Assembly: GCA_005281725.1 (NCBI GenBank)
Contig: SSBO01000009.1
Span: forward strand, 10,349,313 to 10,413,312
Direction: 5' to 3'
Length of the DNA stretch: 64,000 nt
Source: Wuchereria bancrofti
Lineage: Eukaryota; Nematoda; Chromadorea; Rhabditida; Onchocercidae
Shown here: positions 26,985 to 39,335 of the stretch, one piece after another
Position numbering within the stretch: the first letter of the stretch is position 1
Layout: each line of letters starts with the position of its first letter
The notes under the pieces: model-generated
What the model was told of the DNA's origin: nothing
What the model saw: the letters and a program-made list of their open reading frames with translations, nothing else
The model's database searches: none
Translations under genes and position numbers: made by a program

Positions 26985-27881
26985 AATATAAACTTTTGCA
27001 ATGCAATACGAAGATTGTATTATCAAATGAATTTTAAAAAAAAAAGTTAAAACAATTTAGCGCCGTGCATTTGGTATTTTTTGCTTCTTTTTCCCAAAAT
27101 ATTTTATCGTATAATGATAAATAATTCAATTAAAATTTCTGTATTTTTTCCTATCAAAAATTTGGCTAAAGAAATTAATTTTATTTGAAGTTCAAATATT
27201 CGCAAAATTTTTACTTTTTTCAAACCTGAATTTGTTATAAAATTTCCTAATATCCTTTCTATGTCCTTTTTTTCTTCTTTTTTTTGCATTTGACGGAAAT
27301 GACCAAACTGGATTCTACTTGGAATAACAGATAACAGAAGAAATTAATTCTTTAAAATTTTTCAAAATAATTGTAGGTTGAGGCAAGATTACGTCATCTT
27401 CTTGTACTATTTATATCTTTTCGATACGCCAATATCGTAAGTTATTTTATCCTTCTAGTTTGCATCCTTTTTTGAGGTAATTTAGTGAAATATTACTTCT
27501 AAAATGTTAATTATGAAGTCACTATGATGACCTTTGCTACCAGCTTGCGTACAATATTAAATGGATTTGACCTTATTCTATTTGACCCTAAATATAATGT
27601 GTCAAGCATTGGAATAATCAATTCTATCGATGTTATAAGGAAATTAAAAGAAAAAAAAACTGAAGAGTATTGAATTGAATGAATCTCTGACATCTTTATG
27701 CATTTCATTCTTTCCGGTCATTCGGTCACTCATCATTCAATTTTTAAATCTATTTCCATCGTTCTCATTTTAATCGGAAGTCTTTATTGTCAACAATTTG
27801 TACTTCTTGCGAGGTTGTTTAAAGCACTATTTTTATGTCTTCGTTAAAATTTTCTGTTTGCAGTGAAATTTGGATGAAATC

Positions 27882-30800
27882 ATGTTGCTACTGGCCTTAT
27901 TACTCTCAACATATTTGGCTATGACAAATGGTGTCACAAGTCAACAAGCCAAATGTTTAATTGACTGCTATGTAAAGTGTCTCAATATTGGTTTGGTCAG
28001 TTATTTATCATTTGGTTCCTCATTTCATCTTCTAATGATATTGAGGAGAGTGATAAATCTAAAAAGCAAAAAAAGAAAACAAACAAATAGAAAATGAATA
28101 GTTGTATTTATTAGCTAAGTTAATTAAGCAATTTTGATAGCTGATGTAAAGGTTAAAATTTAAAAAGATATTAGTATCATTGCTATATCAACTTAGTTGG
28201 AATTTTTTTTTTTTGCTTTTTTAGTTTAAAATTGTGTTGAAACAAAAAAAAAAAAAATTGACAGTTCAATTTAGCTAGAACTTTCAGTTCTTAAAAAAGT
28301 AAAAAAAGTTATTTTTGTATTAAATGGTTTTTACTGTTAAATTGTGTAATTACATCGAAAATTTTTGAAATGCAACAATTAGCGAATAATCTCTAACAAT
28401 TACAATTGATAAATGCGCTCAATACCGCAACAATAATGGAAATAACAGATGTAAAATATTTTTTTTTTCAAATCTGCTAATAATTATACAGTCGAAAAAT
28501 CCGGCTTTTACTTAAAGTAACAATATTAAAAACAAAGAATGAAACTGAAAAAGGAAAACAAAACAATGCTTATTAAATTTCAATTTTTGTATAATTTTTG
28601 TAAAGAAAACATTTTTATGAATAGCAAAAAAGTGCATACTGTATTTTTGTATTCACAGTATTTTAAGCATACTGTATTTTGCGTGCTCACAGTATTTTAA
28701 GCATACCGTATCTGCTGTATTGTATTTTTAAATAAGTTTGTTTGATTATCACTGAAGATATTAATTTCATCTCTTCTTTTATTACTATTCCAATCAAAGT
28801 TACAAATATTTCTATGTTATATAATCTTTTAACCTTCATTGAGCATTTGGATATTACTTTTTTCAGAGCAATAAATAGCACTATAATCCTTTCATCTTAT
28901 TGTTGAAATATAGGTTAAATGAGTTTAACGAAGTTTACTCAACAACGTCCTTTCCTAAATTATTGCCGATATGTCCTTGACCAAATTTTTCGTTTCATAT
29001 TGAAATAAAAAAATATATATATTTTCGAACAAAATATTTTGTTTCTGTTTTTTTAAACTTATTTTTCATTTTTCAAATTCAATTTTCGACTTTCTTTTTC
29101 GTTTTTTCTTTTTTTTTTTTTTGAAATAATTTGTTTTTCCAATTCATCCATGATCATTTCACTAGTCATTTTATTAGATAGAATATGTGTTTCATTCACA
29201 CATATCAATCAGACTGTTTCGATTGATAAAAAGAAAAAAATGAAAAAAAAGTCAACAATGTGTCTCATATTTAAATTGCAATTATTTATTACAAAATTAA
29301 TCAGACATGTTCCGATTAAGAATCAAATTGTTACAGTTGATGATAAGAAAAAATGAAAAATAGTAAAATCAATAATAATATTAATAAAGACAAAATATTT
29401 AATGATATGAATATTTCGAAATATTTTAATGATAATAATAAATTTGACGAAGAAAAATATGTTAAAAATTTTTAATTTATCTCATTATCTTTACACAAAA
29501 ACTATTTTATTGTTGACTTTCTCAATATATAATTATTATAAATAAAAGGTAAACATCCATTAATTTAAAAATTTAATAAAAGGAAAACATGCATCTTGCA
29601 TGAGCATTTTAATTGTATGTAACAATTGTAACAATTCAATACAATTTAATAGTTACTGAATTTTATTTTATATCTAACCATCCAAATGCAAAAGTTTATA
29701 AAATATTACTTTAATTACAGCTAAATGCAACACAATGCAGCTGCAATACTGCAAACAACCAAAAGCTGTGCTCGATAGATTTTGATGAAAGTGTCATTCA
29801 AAGTAAGCTATTAAAGAAAATAGTAGAATATCAATTTAATAAAATTAAATTTATTTATTTTTATTAAAATTAATTGAATTAAATTATTTGCATTTAGGTA
29901 GTAAAAATAATTTCGAAAAATTTTTTCTTTGAGCTTTGGAAAAAAAAGAAAATGGAATAGTAAAATCGTAAGAAATATTGATACTTTTGAGTGTTATTTT
30001 TTTAACTCCTACAATTTTTTTTATAAACTCTTTCAAAAGATTAACAAAGTTAAATGGTTGTAATACAATAACATTAAATTTTATTAAATTTTAAAGTGTT
30101 TAAATGATCGATCATTTTTTTTTTGCGCTTTTCTTCTAAATTACAAATTTGAAAATATTCTCGTTAATGAATTCATTATAAAAAATTCATTACAGGTAGT
30201 ATGACAAATGATGTAGTCCCGGTGAAGACGGAATATTTGAATTCACGAAATATTCGAATAGAAATGAATGATAATCGTATCAATGCATTTGTGTACATTT
30301 TTGAATATTCAACTGTTAGTACGGCACCCGATAATTGGATTTTTGCTGTTAGTTTTAATTCGCAAAGATTAAAAGTTGAGCTAAAACTTGAAAAAAAAAA
30401 AGAAAAAAACTTGCATAAAAAGTAATATTTTGATTAACTTTGCAAAATTCAATTAATAATAATTTTGTATTTTGCTAAAATTTAATGTTAACTAATTTTC
30501 CTAATTGTTTTAGTATTTAATTCTTTCTATTTATATTGAATTTATATCGATTAAAAATCAATTTAAATGTGCATATTAAGCTATTTCAATCTTATAAATA
30601 TATGAAACATGAATTTTGTTTAGCTTAGAAAGCTTATCACTTACTTTCCTTACAAATCACATAAAAGTAATATAATACATTAATTAATTTGTTATATCTA
30701 TCTTTAAGTTTATTGGAGTAAAAGACAGATGATAATTTCTATTTCTCATTTTGATGCCTCAGAGCTGCTTGTTTAATAATAAATTTATTGCAATTTAGTT

Positions 30801-33800
30801 TTCCTAAAAATTCTTTTGTGAACTATTTCACTTCACTTTTCATTCATTCATTTAATCAAATTTCTTGCTATTTATTTTTTTTAAATACTTACTTAGTCTT
30901 TCTTACAACTTATTTGTTTTGCATTATTTTTAAACGTTTTTCTCTATTTAAGCATATAACTATTTATATCTAATTAAAGTGTAATTTTTCATAATTAAGA
31001 TGGTAATTTCCAGGGTGCTAGCTCATCACCAAGTATAACTTTTGCAATTGAGGATGCTTGTCGAGATTATCAGTTCCGAGTAATTGTGATTTTAAAGAAT
31101 GAGGACATAGACCGTTGGTTGATCGTTTACCGGCCTCGAATAATACCGGTTGATTTACCTACATTTGCTATAACACCTGATAAGGTTTTTTTTTTCCTTA
31201 AAATTCTTCTTTGATAAAAGCAAATTTACTAAAGCAAGAATTACCTAATTTTTTCAAAATAGGTAGTTGAAAGCATTTTTTTTTTTTATGATTTGGGGAA
31301 TGATTTATAATTCTGGTGGATATGATAATTTGTAATAGCTGAAATGATTGCTTGAAATTAGCAATTTCATACCTTCGAAAAAATAGTGGAAAATTACATT
31401 TCTTGTAATTTTACAAAAACAAACGTAAACATACTTAATTTGTTTTTAATGGAATTCTTAAGTATAAATAATTTGTTCTTAATAGAATTCTTAAGTAAAA
31501 AATTTGTTGCTTATTTCAGATTCAAACTGTACCACCGGTTTATAACGCAGATGATGGTACAGTGGTTGTTTACATCTCATGGGAAAATCCAACCGGTTAT
31601 ACGGATGAAGATATATATGGCTATGAAGGTCCGGCAATTTATCCAGTTCAGTGTAATTCACCGGAAGCAGAATTACCATCACCATCTGTAGTTAGTTTTA
31701 TTTCATTGTTGAGTAAACGCAGTAATCAATTTTATGATTGTATAAATCAGAAATTAATTAAAAAAGAATAAAAATACAAAAGAGAAAAAAAGAATAATTA
31801 AAATTTGATATAATAATTGAATTGAATGAATCTGAAAATGCATATGCAAATATTTAGGAATTAAAAGAAGGTGGTGGTCGTTTACGAATATCATTACCAT
31901 CTGAAGTATTAGATAGTAAATGTAGAGTTTGGGCAGAGGTACAAATGCTACCACGGTGCATTCGATTAGAACCGTTCAGCATTCAACAATCATTTGAGCT
32001 TAACTGTGACAAGTTGAAAAATCTTGAAGTGTGTAAACATGGTAATTTATTTATTGATTTATTTAAAATATCTTTAAATTTCTTCAATCATTTCATCCTT
32101 TGTTTTGTTTTGTTTTTATATAAATTATTTATTTAATGCAAATAAAATTTGTAAGAAATAATTTCATTATTTATAGAAATTGCACCACAATGCACCGATG
32201 TTATTGACATTTGGGGTTATGGAAGCAATGCGACAATTATGTGGTCACCACAGGACAACTTTGGTACACCACTTTATTATCACATTCGTTATGGTCCTGC
32301 AAAAATGCAGGTAAATTATTTATGCAAGTTTTCAAAAATTGTTTAAGTTTCATAACAAATTTTAGGAGTTTCCGAAATTTATTCACCCAGTAATCTTGGA
32401 ATATAAATAGTTTTGATTTTTAAATATAAAATTTAAAAAGAAAAAGTATTTTTAAATATGGATAAAAAATTTAAATACAAATAATTCAATTCTAATGATA
32501 TATAAGATAAATCTAATAATTATAAATACAAATAGTTGTAATTAATTATATTTTTTCATACTGCTTTTTTCTATATCTGTCTAAAAATATTCAGTATTAA
32601 TTAAATATTTCTGGTTATTTCATTTTGTGATAAACGGATGATATGACTCATTGATCTAATTGTTAGTTTAGATAATACTTTAGTTCAGTTGAAATGATTG
32701 AAAATAAATTTATGAAATTATAGAAAGGAAATTAAATAATTAAATTGAATGTAGTAGGAAAATTCGCAAATTTAAAAAGAAAATTTTAGTGAAATTTAAT
32801 TTTTCTTTTCAGGGTATACCACCACTTGCATCATGGACGATTGCATCATTACATGAGATCAAAACAATTGGTAATAGTACAACTTTACAACTTCATATCG
32901 TTCCGGATATCGATTACGGAATACAAATTTGTGCCGTTTACAGTGAGCATCGAAAACAACCAAAATTTGAATTAATGCGCGTCATACCATTTATTTGTAC
33001 CTCCTGCAAAATAACTCGTTGGTTTTTTTCTTTATTTTTTTTCTTGAAATTTACAATTGTATTGATTTATCAATTATCTCTATATCCCTACAATATCTGA
33101 TCATCAAAATAATGCCTATTTAACTTAATTTTTTTTTATTAACTAATACTTAAAAAAGATTTTCGAAATTTTATCGTTTTGATGTTATCATTATATCATT
33201 GTTAGAAATTTTTGACTTTTTTAATTTGTTCAAATACTTTCTTTATTATAATGAAATGATGTATTTTATGACTCTCAATTATTTTTTTTAAACTAAATTT
33301 TGTGGTTTCTAATTTTTTAAATGATAATTTTTTTAAAAACTATTTTATGATTTCTAATTTTTTAAATTTCTTATTAGCCATTATAAAGAGCTTTCATTTG
33401 CAAATCTTTATGATTCTGACACTTTCTTTCAACTTTTCATAATCTTTGACTTTTCACTTTTTTTTTCAATTCCAATACTTTCATTTTTTTGAAAAAAAAA
33501 GTTTCAATCAGTTTTCGTAAATTTTTTCTTTTTTTTTTTTCAATGTTAATTTTAGCAGCGGAATCATTTGGACGTTGCGGTGAATGCACCAAAATTGAAG
33601 GACCTTTACTGCTCGGGCGTCGTTGTCATCCAAAAGGCGGAATTGGTTGCACCTTAGCTGGAACCATTTCCAATATTTCCGATATCAAAGGTTGAAAAAT
33701 TTTAAAAGAAATTAAAAATGACTTTGCCACAATTTTATATTTATCCAATCATGCTGATAATTTTGTGGATAAGAAAAATATATATATAATTCTTAAATGC

Positions 33801-36800
33801 AATTTCAAACTTTTCAAAACCACGGAACACAAGGTCACCAGTTAATCTTGCATAGAACAGTATAAATAATAATCAATAATCAAATAATAATAAAATAAAG
33901 TAGTGTTAAAAAGAAATAATAAGTTCAACGAAATTTTAGGTTTTAGTTTCCTAAAAAATTTTTCAAAAAATACGACAATTTTTAAAACAAATTGCTAAGA
34001 TTAAAATGCTTCAATAATATGTGAAACAGTTTTCATTCAAACATAACTTAAATTTTTTCATTTGTAAATTTCAGATGACGATATCTTACGAAATCCATTA
34101 ACGGTGCTACCATCAGATGTTTTCATTGATTCACCACATGATAGTACAAAAACCAAAATAAACGATAGACAATCCATTCCGGTTCCGGTTTAGTTTCAAA
34201 CTTATTTCTATTTTTAAGCATTCAACATTTAACATTGAAATTTTCAAAATTTTTAGAAACTTTGAAAATCAACTTTCAGCTTATTCATGAAAATTCGAAC
34301 ACTTTAATTCCACAATCATCAACAAACTCAACGACTAAATTACAAACATCATTGTGAGTTTTCGTTCAAATTGCTTTCTTCTTGATCATCTTGATATGCA
34401 CTCTTTAATATTCTTTGTGCCTTTTCGTATTGTCTAATTTTATTCCTCAGTTTAGATTCAAAAATGAAATTTAATCTTTTAATATTCAAAACATAGGACA
34501 GAATCTGAAGCACAGATCATAGAACAGTCAGCAGACGAGTTTTCTATCAATGAAAATAAAGCAAAAGAAACGACAACTTTGCATAACAATCAAGGCGCTT
34601 TTGTCATGTCAAATTCAAGAAGCGCAATCGAGTAAGTATGATTACCATACTTTATAATAGCTAATATAATATGTAATTTACTAGTGAAAGTTAATCGCAT
34701 CTTTTTAAGCATCGAACAAACTTTCTAAAATTTGAGAATTTTAGAGTGCCAACATCTGCTCCTCAACTATCTCAAACTGTAACTGCGCCAAATAAGGAAA
34801 AATTGCAATCTGATCTAACTTCATGCACTCTTTTTAATGGTGTCATCTGCGAATTTGGTTGCATCGATCAGACTAAGTAAGCAATCATAGAAATTTGAAG
34901 CTAGATCAACGGTTACACTATATTAGTTTATCACCTGAATTATCAAATAATCATTTCTGAAATTGTGTGAAATTTAAAGTTTTATTTAAATAACCGACAT
35001 ATCTCATTTTTAAAATTAATTAATCTATTCTTATATCTAACAACGCTTGTGATTGTATGATATTTCATTTGATATTTTTATAATTTTGGAATATATTGAA
35101 TATGACAAATGGGACAATTTTTAATTACATGCCAAAATTATTTTTTAAGGGAATTTTTGAATTGAAACATATTTCAGTTACGCATTTGCGCAATTAAATT
35201 TTTTCGACACTTAAAAATGGCTAGTTATAACTATTTTAAATCTGAACAATCATAAAAACTAGCATAGTTTTTAAGTTTGGAAATGAATTAAAATTTTCAA
35301 AAATTAATGAAGGTTAACAATTCGTGGAAGAAAATTAATTTTACTATTTTTGTCTTTTAAGATGCAATTGTCCTCAAGGCACTCGTGTCCTTATGGATAA
35401 TGGTGCATGTCTATCACAATCAAATCATAGGTCACCACCTTTCGTATGTCTTTCAACGACTGATGTAAAAGCCATTTGGAATCCATGGATACATACATTG
35501 CAAATTCAAAGCAAAAAAGTTTGACAGAATCTTTTCTTGTTTAACTTTCATTGAAGAACGATTTAGATAACACTTATTTAATATTTATTTAATTAATTAA
35601 TCGGGAACTTTCATATACTTCTTTTTTTTTCATCGATAGAATTGAAATTTTTTATAGCTCTTTCTCTTTGATGATATTGATTGAGTCCATAAATATAATT
35701 CATAAACTTTCTCAACAAGTAGAAATTTGATGAAAAAAGAAAAAAGCAGCCTGGCTAATGCGTACTGCAACTTTTGTTCTTTATTTAATAATATAAAATT
35801 TTACACAAAATATTTCTTCAGCAGATTTCTAAGAAAAAAAAGTTCATTAATAGTAAAAAATGGCAAAGAATTTATTGGTATATTATGCACAGATCTACAA
35901 TGAAATCAAAATGCACACTAATTATGATCGAATATTTTTGGAATTTGGACATATAAAGCATATTGCGAAAGGACAAATTTCATCCAATGAGGTCATTTTT
36001 GATGAGCGAAATGAAAAGAGCAATAAAGTGGTTATTCGAACTAATGTTAGTCAATAATATCTTTTGAAGTTTTTCAAATTTGATTTTTTTTTTGTTTTTC
36101 TTGTAAAAAACAAATTTTTCTTTTTGGACTCTTTTTGCCAAAATATTTCAATTATTGTATTTGTTCATCGATGCATTTAAAAATTTAACATTTGCAGAAA
36201 ATTTTACAAAGTGGACTATTTCTAACAGCACCCTATTCATTTTATACAAATCAAACCATTGAACCATTAATTTATCAATATGGTTTACGCATTTGTGCAT
36301 TCAATAATTCTGAAATTCAAAATCCTTTCGCAGTAGATTGGACTCGAGGCAATGGTCAGTCGGTAAGTGTTAAAAATGTTAGTAATATTAATGTAAGCAT
36401 AATGTGATAATCCAATATAATGCAACAGCTATATATGGCACTATTTTAGATTATGTACAGTAGGAGCTATGAGATTACTACTGTACCGAATTTGAGTTAT
36501 GTACGGTAATCATTACTATGACACAATTTTAGGCTATTTACAGTAACCGCTACACGCAGTAGTTGTCATGGGATTACTACGATACCGCTTTAAGCTATTA
36601 CAGTAACCATTATGAGATTACTATGGTATCATTTTAGGCCATGTACAGTAATCGTTATGACGCATATATCATAAGCAGGATGTGACTAAATGTTATCACA
36701 ATATATTTTGTATCATAAAGGACATACTGATATCAGTGTATGATATCAGTATGTCCTTTAATATGTCCTTTGTATCATGAAGGACATACTAATATCAGAT

Positions 36801-37607
36801 GTATGGTAAGAGTCGTCCATGTTATGCAAGGTCAAAAGTAATGAAGTGTCATCAGATTAGTAAACTCTTTTTAGCACCTATACTTACTTGCCAGAAGTAC
36901 ATTTTATTTCAAATTTAAAATTGACATTAAATTCAAAACTAATTCTTTAGTGCCGTAGATATTTGTTGCAATCAATCTTACACTGCTTATATTTATTTGC
37001 AATTATATTAGTTTTTAAAAATTCAAAAGCAATTTTTCTTGCTCTGTAGAATTTTTTTTCTTTTTTTGTAGAATCAATTTTGTTTAATAGCATTCAAGAA
37101 AAAATTTCAAAATTTTGGAAATTATTTTGTTTCATTTTAAATTTTAAAATCAATTTTCAGGTATTTCATTTAAATGCAATACAATTTGAACGTGATCATA
37201 TGAGAAATATAGTTTCCAATGAACAGAAGCAAATAACCAGAATGGCATTTGTTATTGTACCAATAATTTTGATTGTCTTATTGGTTAGTGTTCTAAAACC
37301 AGTTAAATACTTTTTTAGTGAGGTAAGAGTGACAAAAATCTTTTATAGAGTGACAAAAAGATCAGAACAGAGGCAGGTGTAAATAGAAGAGAGATAATTA
37401 AGCCTGAAATTCAATTTTTTTTTTCAGGTCTTTCTGCTTGCAGTTGTCATTTACATGAATTGCGCTCGATTGAAACGTTGCTATGATCGCCGGAAAACTC
37501 GACACTTTCGTCCATTTGTTTGGAATGGTGATATACCGCCAATGATGACAAACGGTACCGTACATGAGAAGAAGCATTCATCAGTTATTACAAAATCAGC
37601 ATTCTGA
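27882..37607 (+). CDS. Single-pass membrane protein with Cys-rich, FnIII-like and EGF-like regions, 18 exons, about 866 aa
   Basis: Exons: 27882-27995, 29721-29802, 30196-30347, 31014-31184, 31520-31687, 31858-32041, 32177-32310, 32813-33017, 33556-33690, 34075-34187, 34280-34353, 34497-34631, 34745-34876, 35362-35518, 35869-36045, 36198-36362, 37161-37283 and 37428-37607. Residues 1-20 form a signal peptide. A Cys-rich cap follows (about 27-58), then beta-sandwich segments resembling fibronectin III (for example 'YQFRVIVIL' and 'YGIQICAVYSEH'), a Cys pair module (about 405-440), a Ser/Thr/Gln-rich linker (about 460-580), an EGF-like module (about 583-617, spelled by 'CEFGC' and 'CNCPQGTRV'), a last FnIII-like part, one membrane helix (about 795-818) and a 48-residue basic tail. 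Splicing exon 17 at 37283 makes one continuous helix; the next donor at 37322 would insert 13 polar residues. Exon 15 has a weak AAAG acceptor. No kinase or phosphatase domain follows. Family not recognised; a receptor or adhesion role is inference. Confidence 0.75.
28635..28728. repeat. Short repeat 'cacagtattttaagcatactgtatttt' in intron 1
   Basis: Two to three copies of 'cacagtattttaagcata.cgtat' follow each other inside the 1.7-kb first intron of the membrane-protein gene. 'atactgtat' and 'acagtat' give local self-complementarity. Confidence 0.65.
36430..36660. repeat. About four diverged 60-bp tandem units in intron 16
   Basis: The block 'tatgagattactatggtatcattttaggc.atgtacagtaatcgt' is repeated with variation. 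GC content is higher than in the flanks. It lies just before the perfect hairpin at 36717. Confidence 0.75.
36717..36759. repeat. Perfect 19-bp inverted repeat in intron 16
   Basis: The arms at 36717-36735 (aaaggacatactgatatca) and 36741-36759 are exact reverse complements around the 5-base loop 'gtgta'. A third, partial copy of the arm (aaggacatactaatatca) follows at about 36779-36796. The structure could be a miniature element or a transcribed hairpin. Confidence 0.9.
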
Positions 37608-39335
37608 AATGGATTTCCATAAAACATCGTTTGACAAATCAAAACATTCCCGGTCCTTTTCACTATCCCTTTTTTTCAATTCTTCTTTCTTTCATATTTA
37701 ATTTAAATTATTAAAATTCTCATTCAAATTATCCATTTCTACGTGAAGTGAAGAAACAGAAGTTAGCAAATCAATTATTCATTCAGTCGCTAAATTTTTC
37801 TTGCAAATTTGTACACTTTTATCCAAGTTTTTCAATTGTATTTAATTTAATAATTGATAATAAGTTTATCAGAAATCAAATAGTTAAAAAATTTTCATTT
37901 TAAAGTTCTTAAACGAATCCATTTCCACATCTATGTATAATACAAATTGACGCAAACAGTTAATGAATTTAAATTTGTTTTCAGTTTTTTTTTTTAATAT
38001 TTTCATTATTGTAACAAAACTTTGTTTGCAAATGCACTCTTTTCAGGTTGATTTCATAATGTAAGTGAAATACTATTAAATATTTTACTCAGATCGTTAT
38101 TTTACTCAAGTATAATAATTAAGAGCTTTTACAAATTATTAAAATTGTGCCAATTGAAATTGCAAATTGATTCTGCTTTTATAAAATTGATTTAAAATGA
38201 ATATTGTTCTTGTTGTAGTTGAGAAAATCATCCTGAAATCTGAATTTTCAACCAATAATCATGAAGAAAACTTGCTTTATAAAAAAATTGCTTTCATTCT
38301 AGCTATTTATGAGACTAATATTAATAATGATATACCTTTTTTTTTCAATATCTATGTTCGAATTGAAAAATTTTCAGCATTAAAAAAAATAGTAATGATA
38401 AACAAAATATTATTTGGAACTAATTTTAAAAATGCAGCATATCTAGAAATAATTTAAGTATTATCTATTTGAAACCTATAAAAAATTATGGAATTTACTG
38501 GATATTTTTAATTCTTGCTTTTACCATTTGCCTAAATCTTATATATCTCAAGAATTTTATTTAAATTATAAACTGAAATTCTGCAAATTGAAATTATGGA
38601 TAATATCGTAATTTGTAAATTTTTTGAAAGATTATAGCAAAAAGATTTAATTTCAAATTAAAAATTTGTTTAATGAAAAAAGAAGAAAATAACAACAGAT
38701 ATTGTATGTGTATGCATGAATTTAAGATTTCATGAAAACGAATAAAATGTATTTTTTTTTATTACCTCGCAAACATGCAATTCATATATGTTGTTTACAA
38801 GTATTTGTAATAAAAATCAAAAAATCATTGCAAAAAGTTCGGTAAAACAAGGATGAACTTTAAGTATCACACGTAGCAGAAGTCTTACGTACGTGACATT
38901 GAAAGAATCTGAAACTAATGATATAATTCAAATATTCAAAAACCATTTCCATCAAAACTTTCACTTATCAATAAGAAAGTGAAAGTTTCTACTTATTTTA
39001 TAGTTTAAAATAGTCGAAGAGCTATTTAAATAACATTGTAATGAGAAATAGTAAAGTAGAATAAGGTTTGATTAAATTATTTTAGAAAATTACTGCAATA
39101 GAGATTTAGAAATAAAATAAAATTAATATGAAACAATAATAATAATTTAATAAATAATTGCATCATTGATAAGCAAATTTTTGGATATTTCCATAGAATT
39201 ACATGTAGCAAAAGCTATCTTAATTAAGTTAAAACATTGAAACGATTAATTAAACCAAATGCGGCAAATATTACTTGAATTTTTTTTTCAAAGACAATTA
39301 ATTATTTTAATTGCAGTATGTAAATGCATGCTAAA
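37608..39335. other. Intergenic region between convergent genes
   Basis: The 1.7 kb holds the 3' ends of the plus-strand membrane-protein gene and the minus-strand Cys/Gln-rich gene. The open frame at 38197-38457 (86 codons) has the Lys/Asn/Ile/Phe bias of the background and no splice or homology support. I see nothing else. Confidence 0.5.

Larger units (their letters stand above)
16474..27881. other. Gene-poor stretch of 11 kb
   Basis: I find no chain of exons here on either strand. Open frames are short, Lys/Asn/Ile/Phe-rich and without splice-site context. The region holds poly-A and poly-T runs, CT and GA microsatellites (about 20157-20195 and 22249-22297), a 21-bp repeat (25590-25885), a degenerate repeat (26060-26270) and two GC-containing inverted repeats (23739-23764 and 26943-26984). 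Its right end must contain the promoter of the gene at 27882. Small RNA genes or short exons could be missed by eye. Confidence 0.5.

Noticed and set aside
31491..31691. Frames on both strands overlapping exon 5 of the FnIII-like gene
   Set aside because: They are alternative frames of a coding exon; the chosen frame is the one in phase with its neighbours.
27882..37607. Receptor tyrosine kinase of the ROS/sevenless type
   Set aside because: The FnIII-like ectodomain suggested it, but the reading frame ends after a 48-residue tail with no kinase domain.
38197..38457. 86-codon plus-strand frame
   Set aside because: Background amino-acid bias and no splice or homology support; it lies between two convergent 3' ends.
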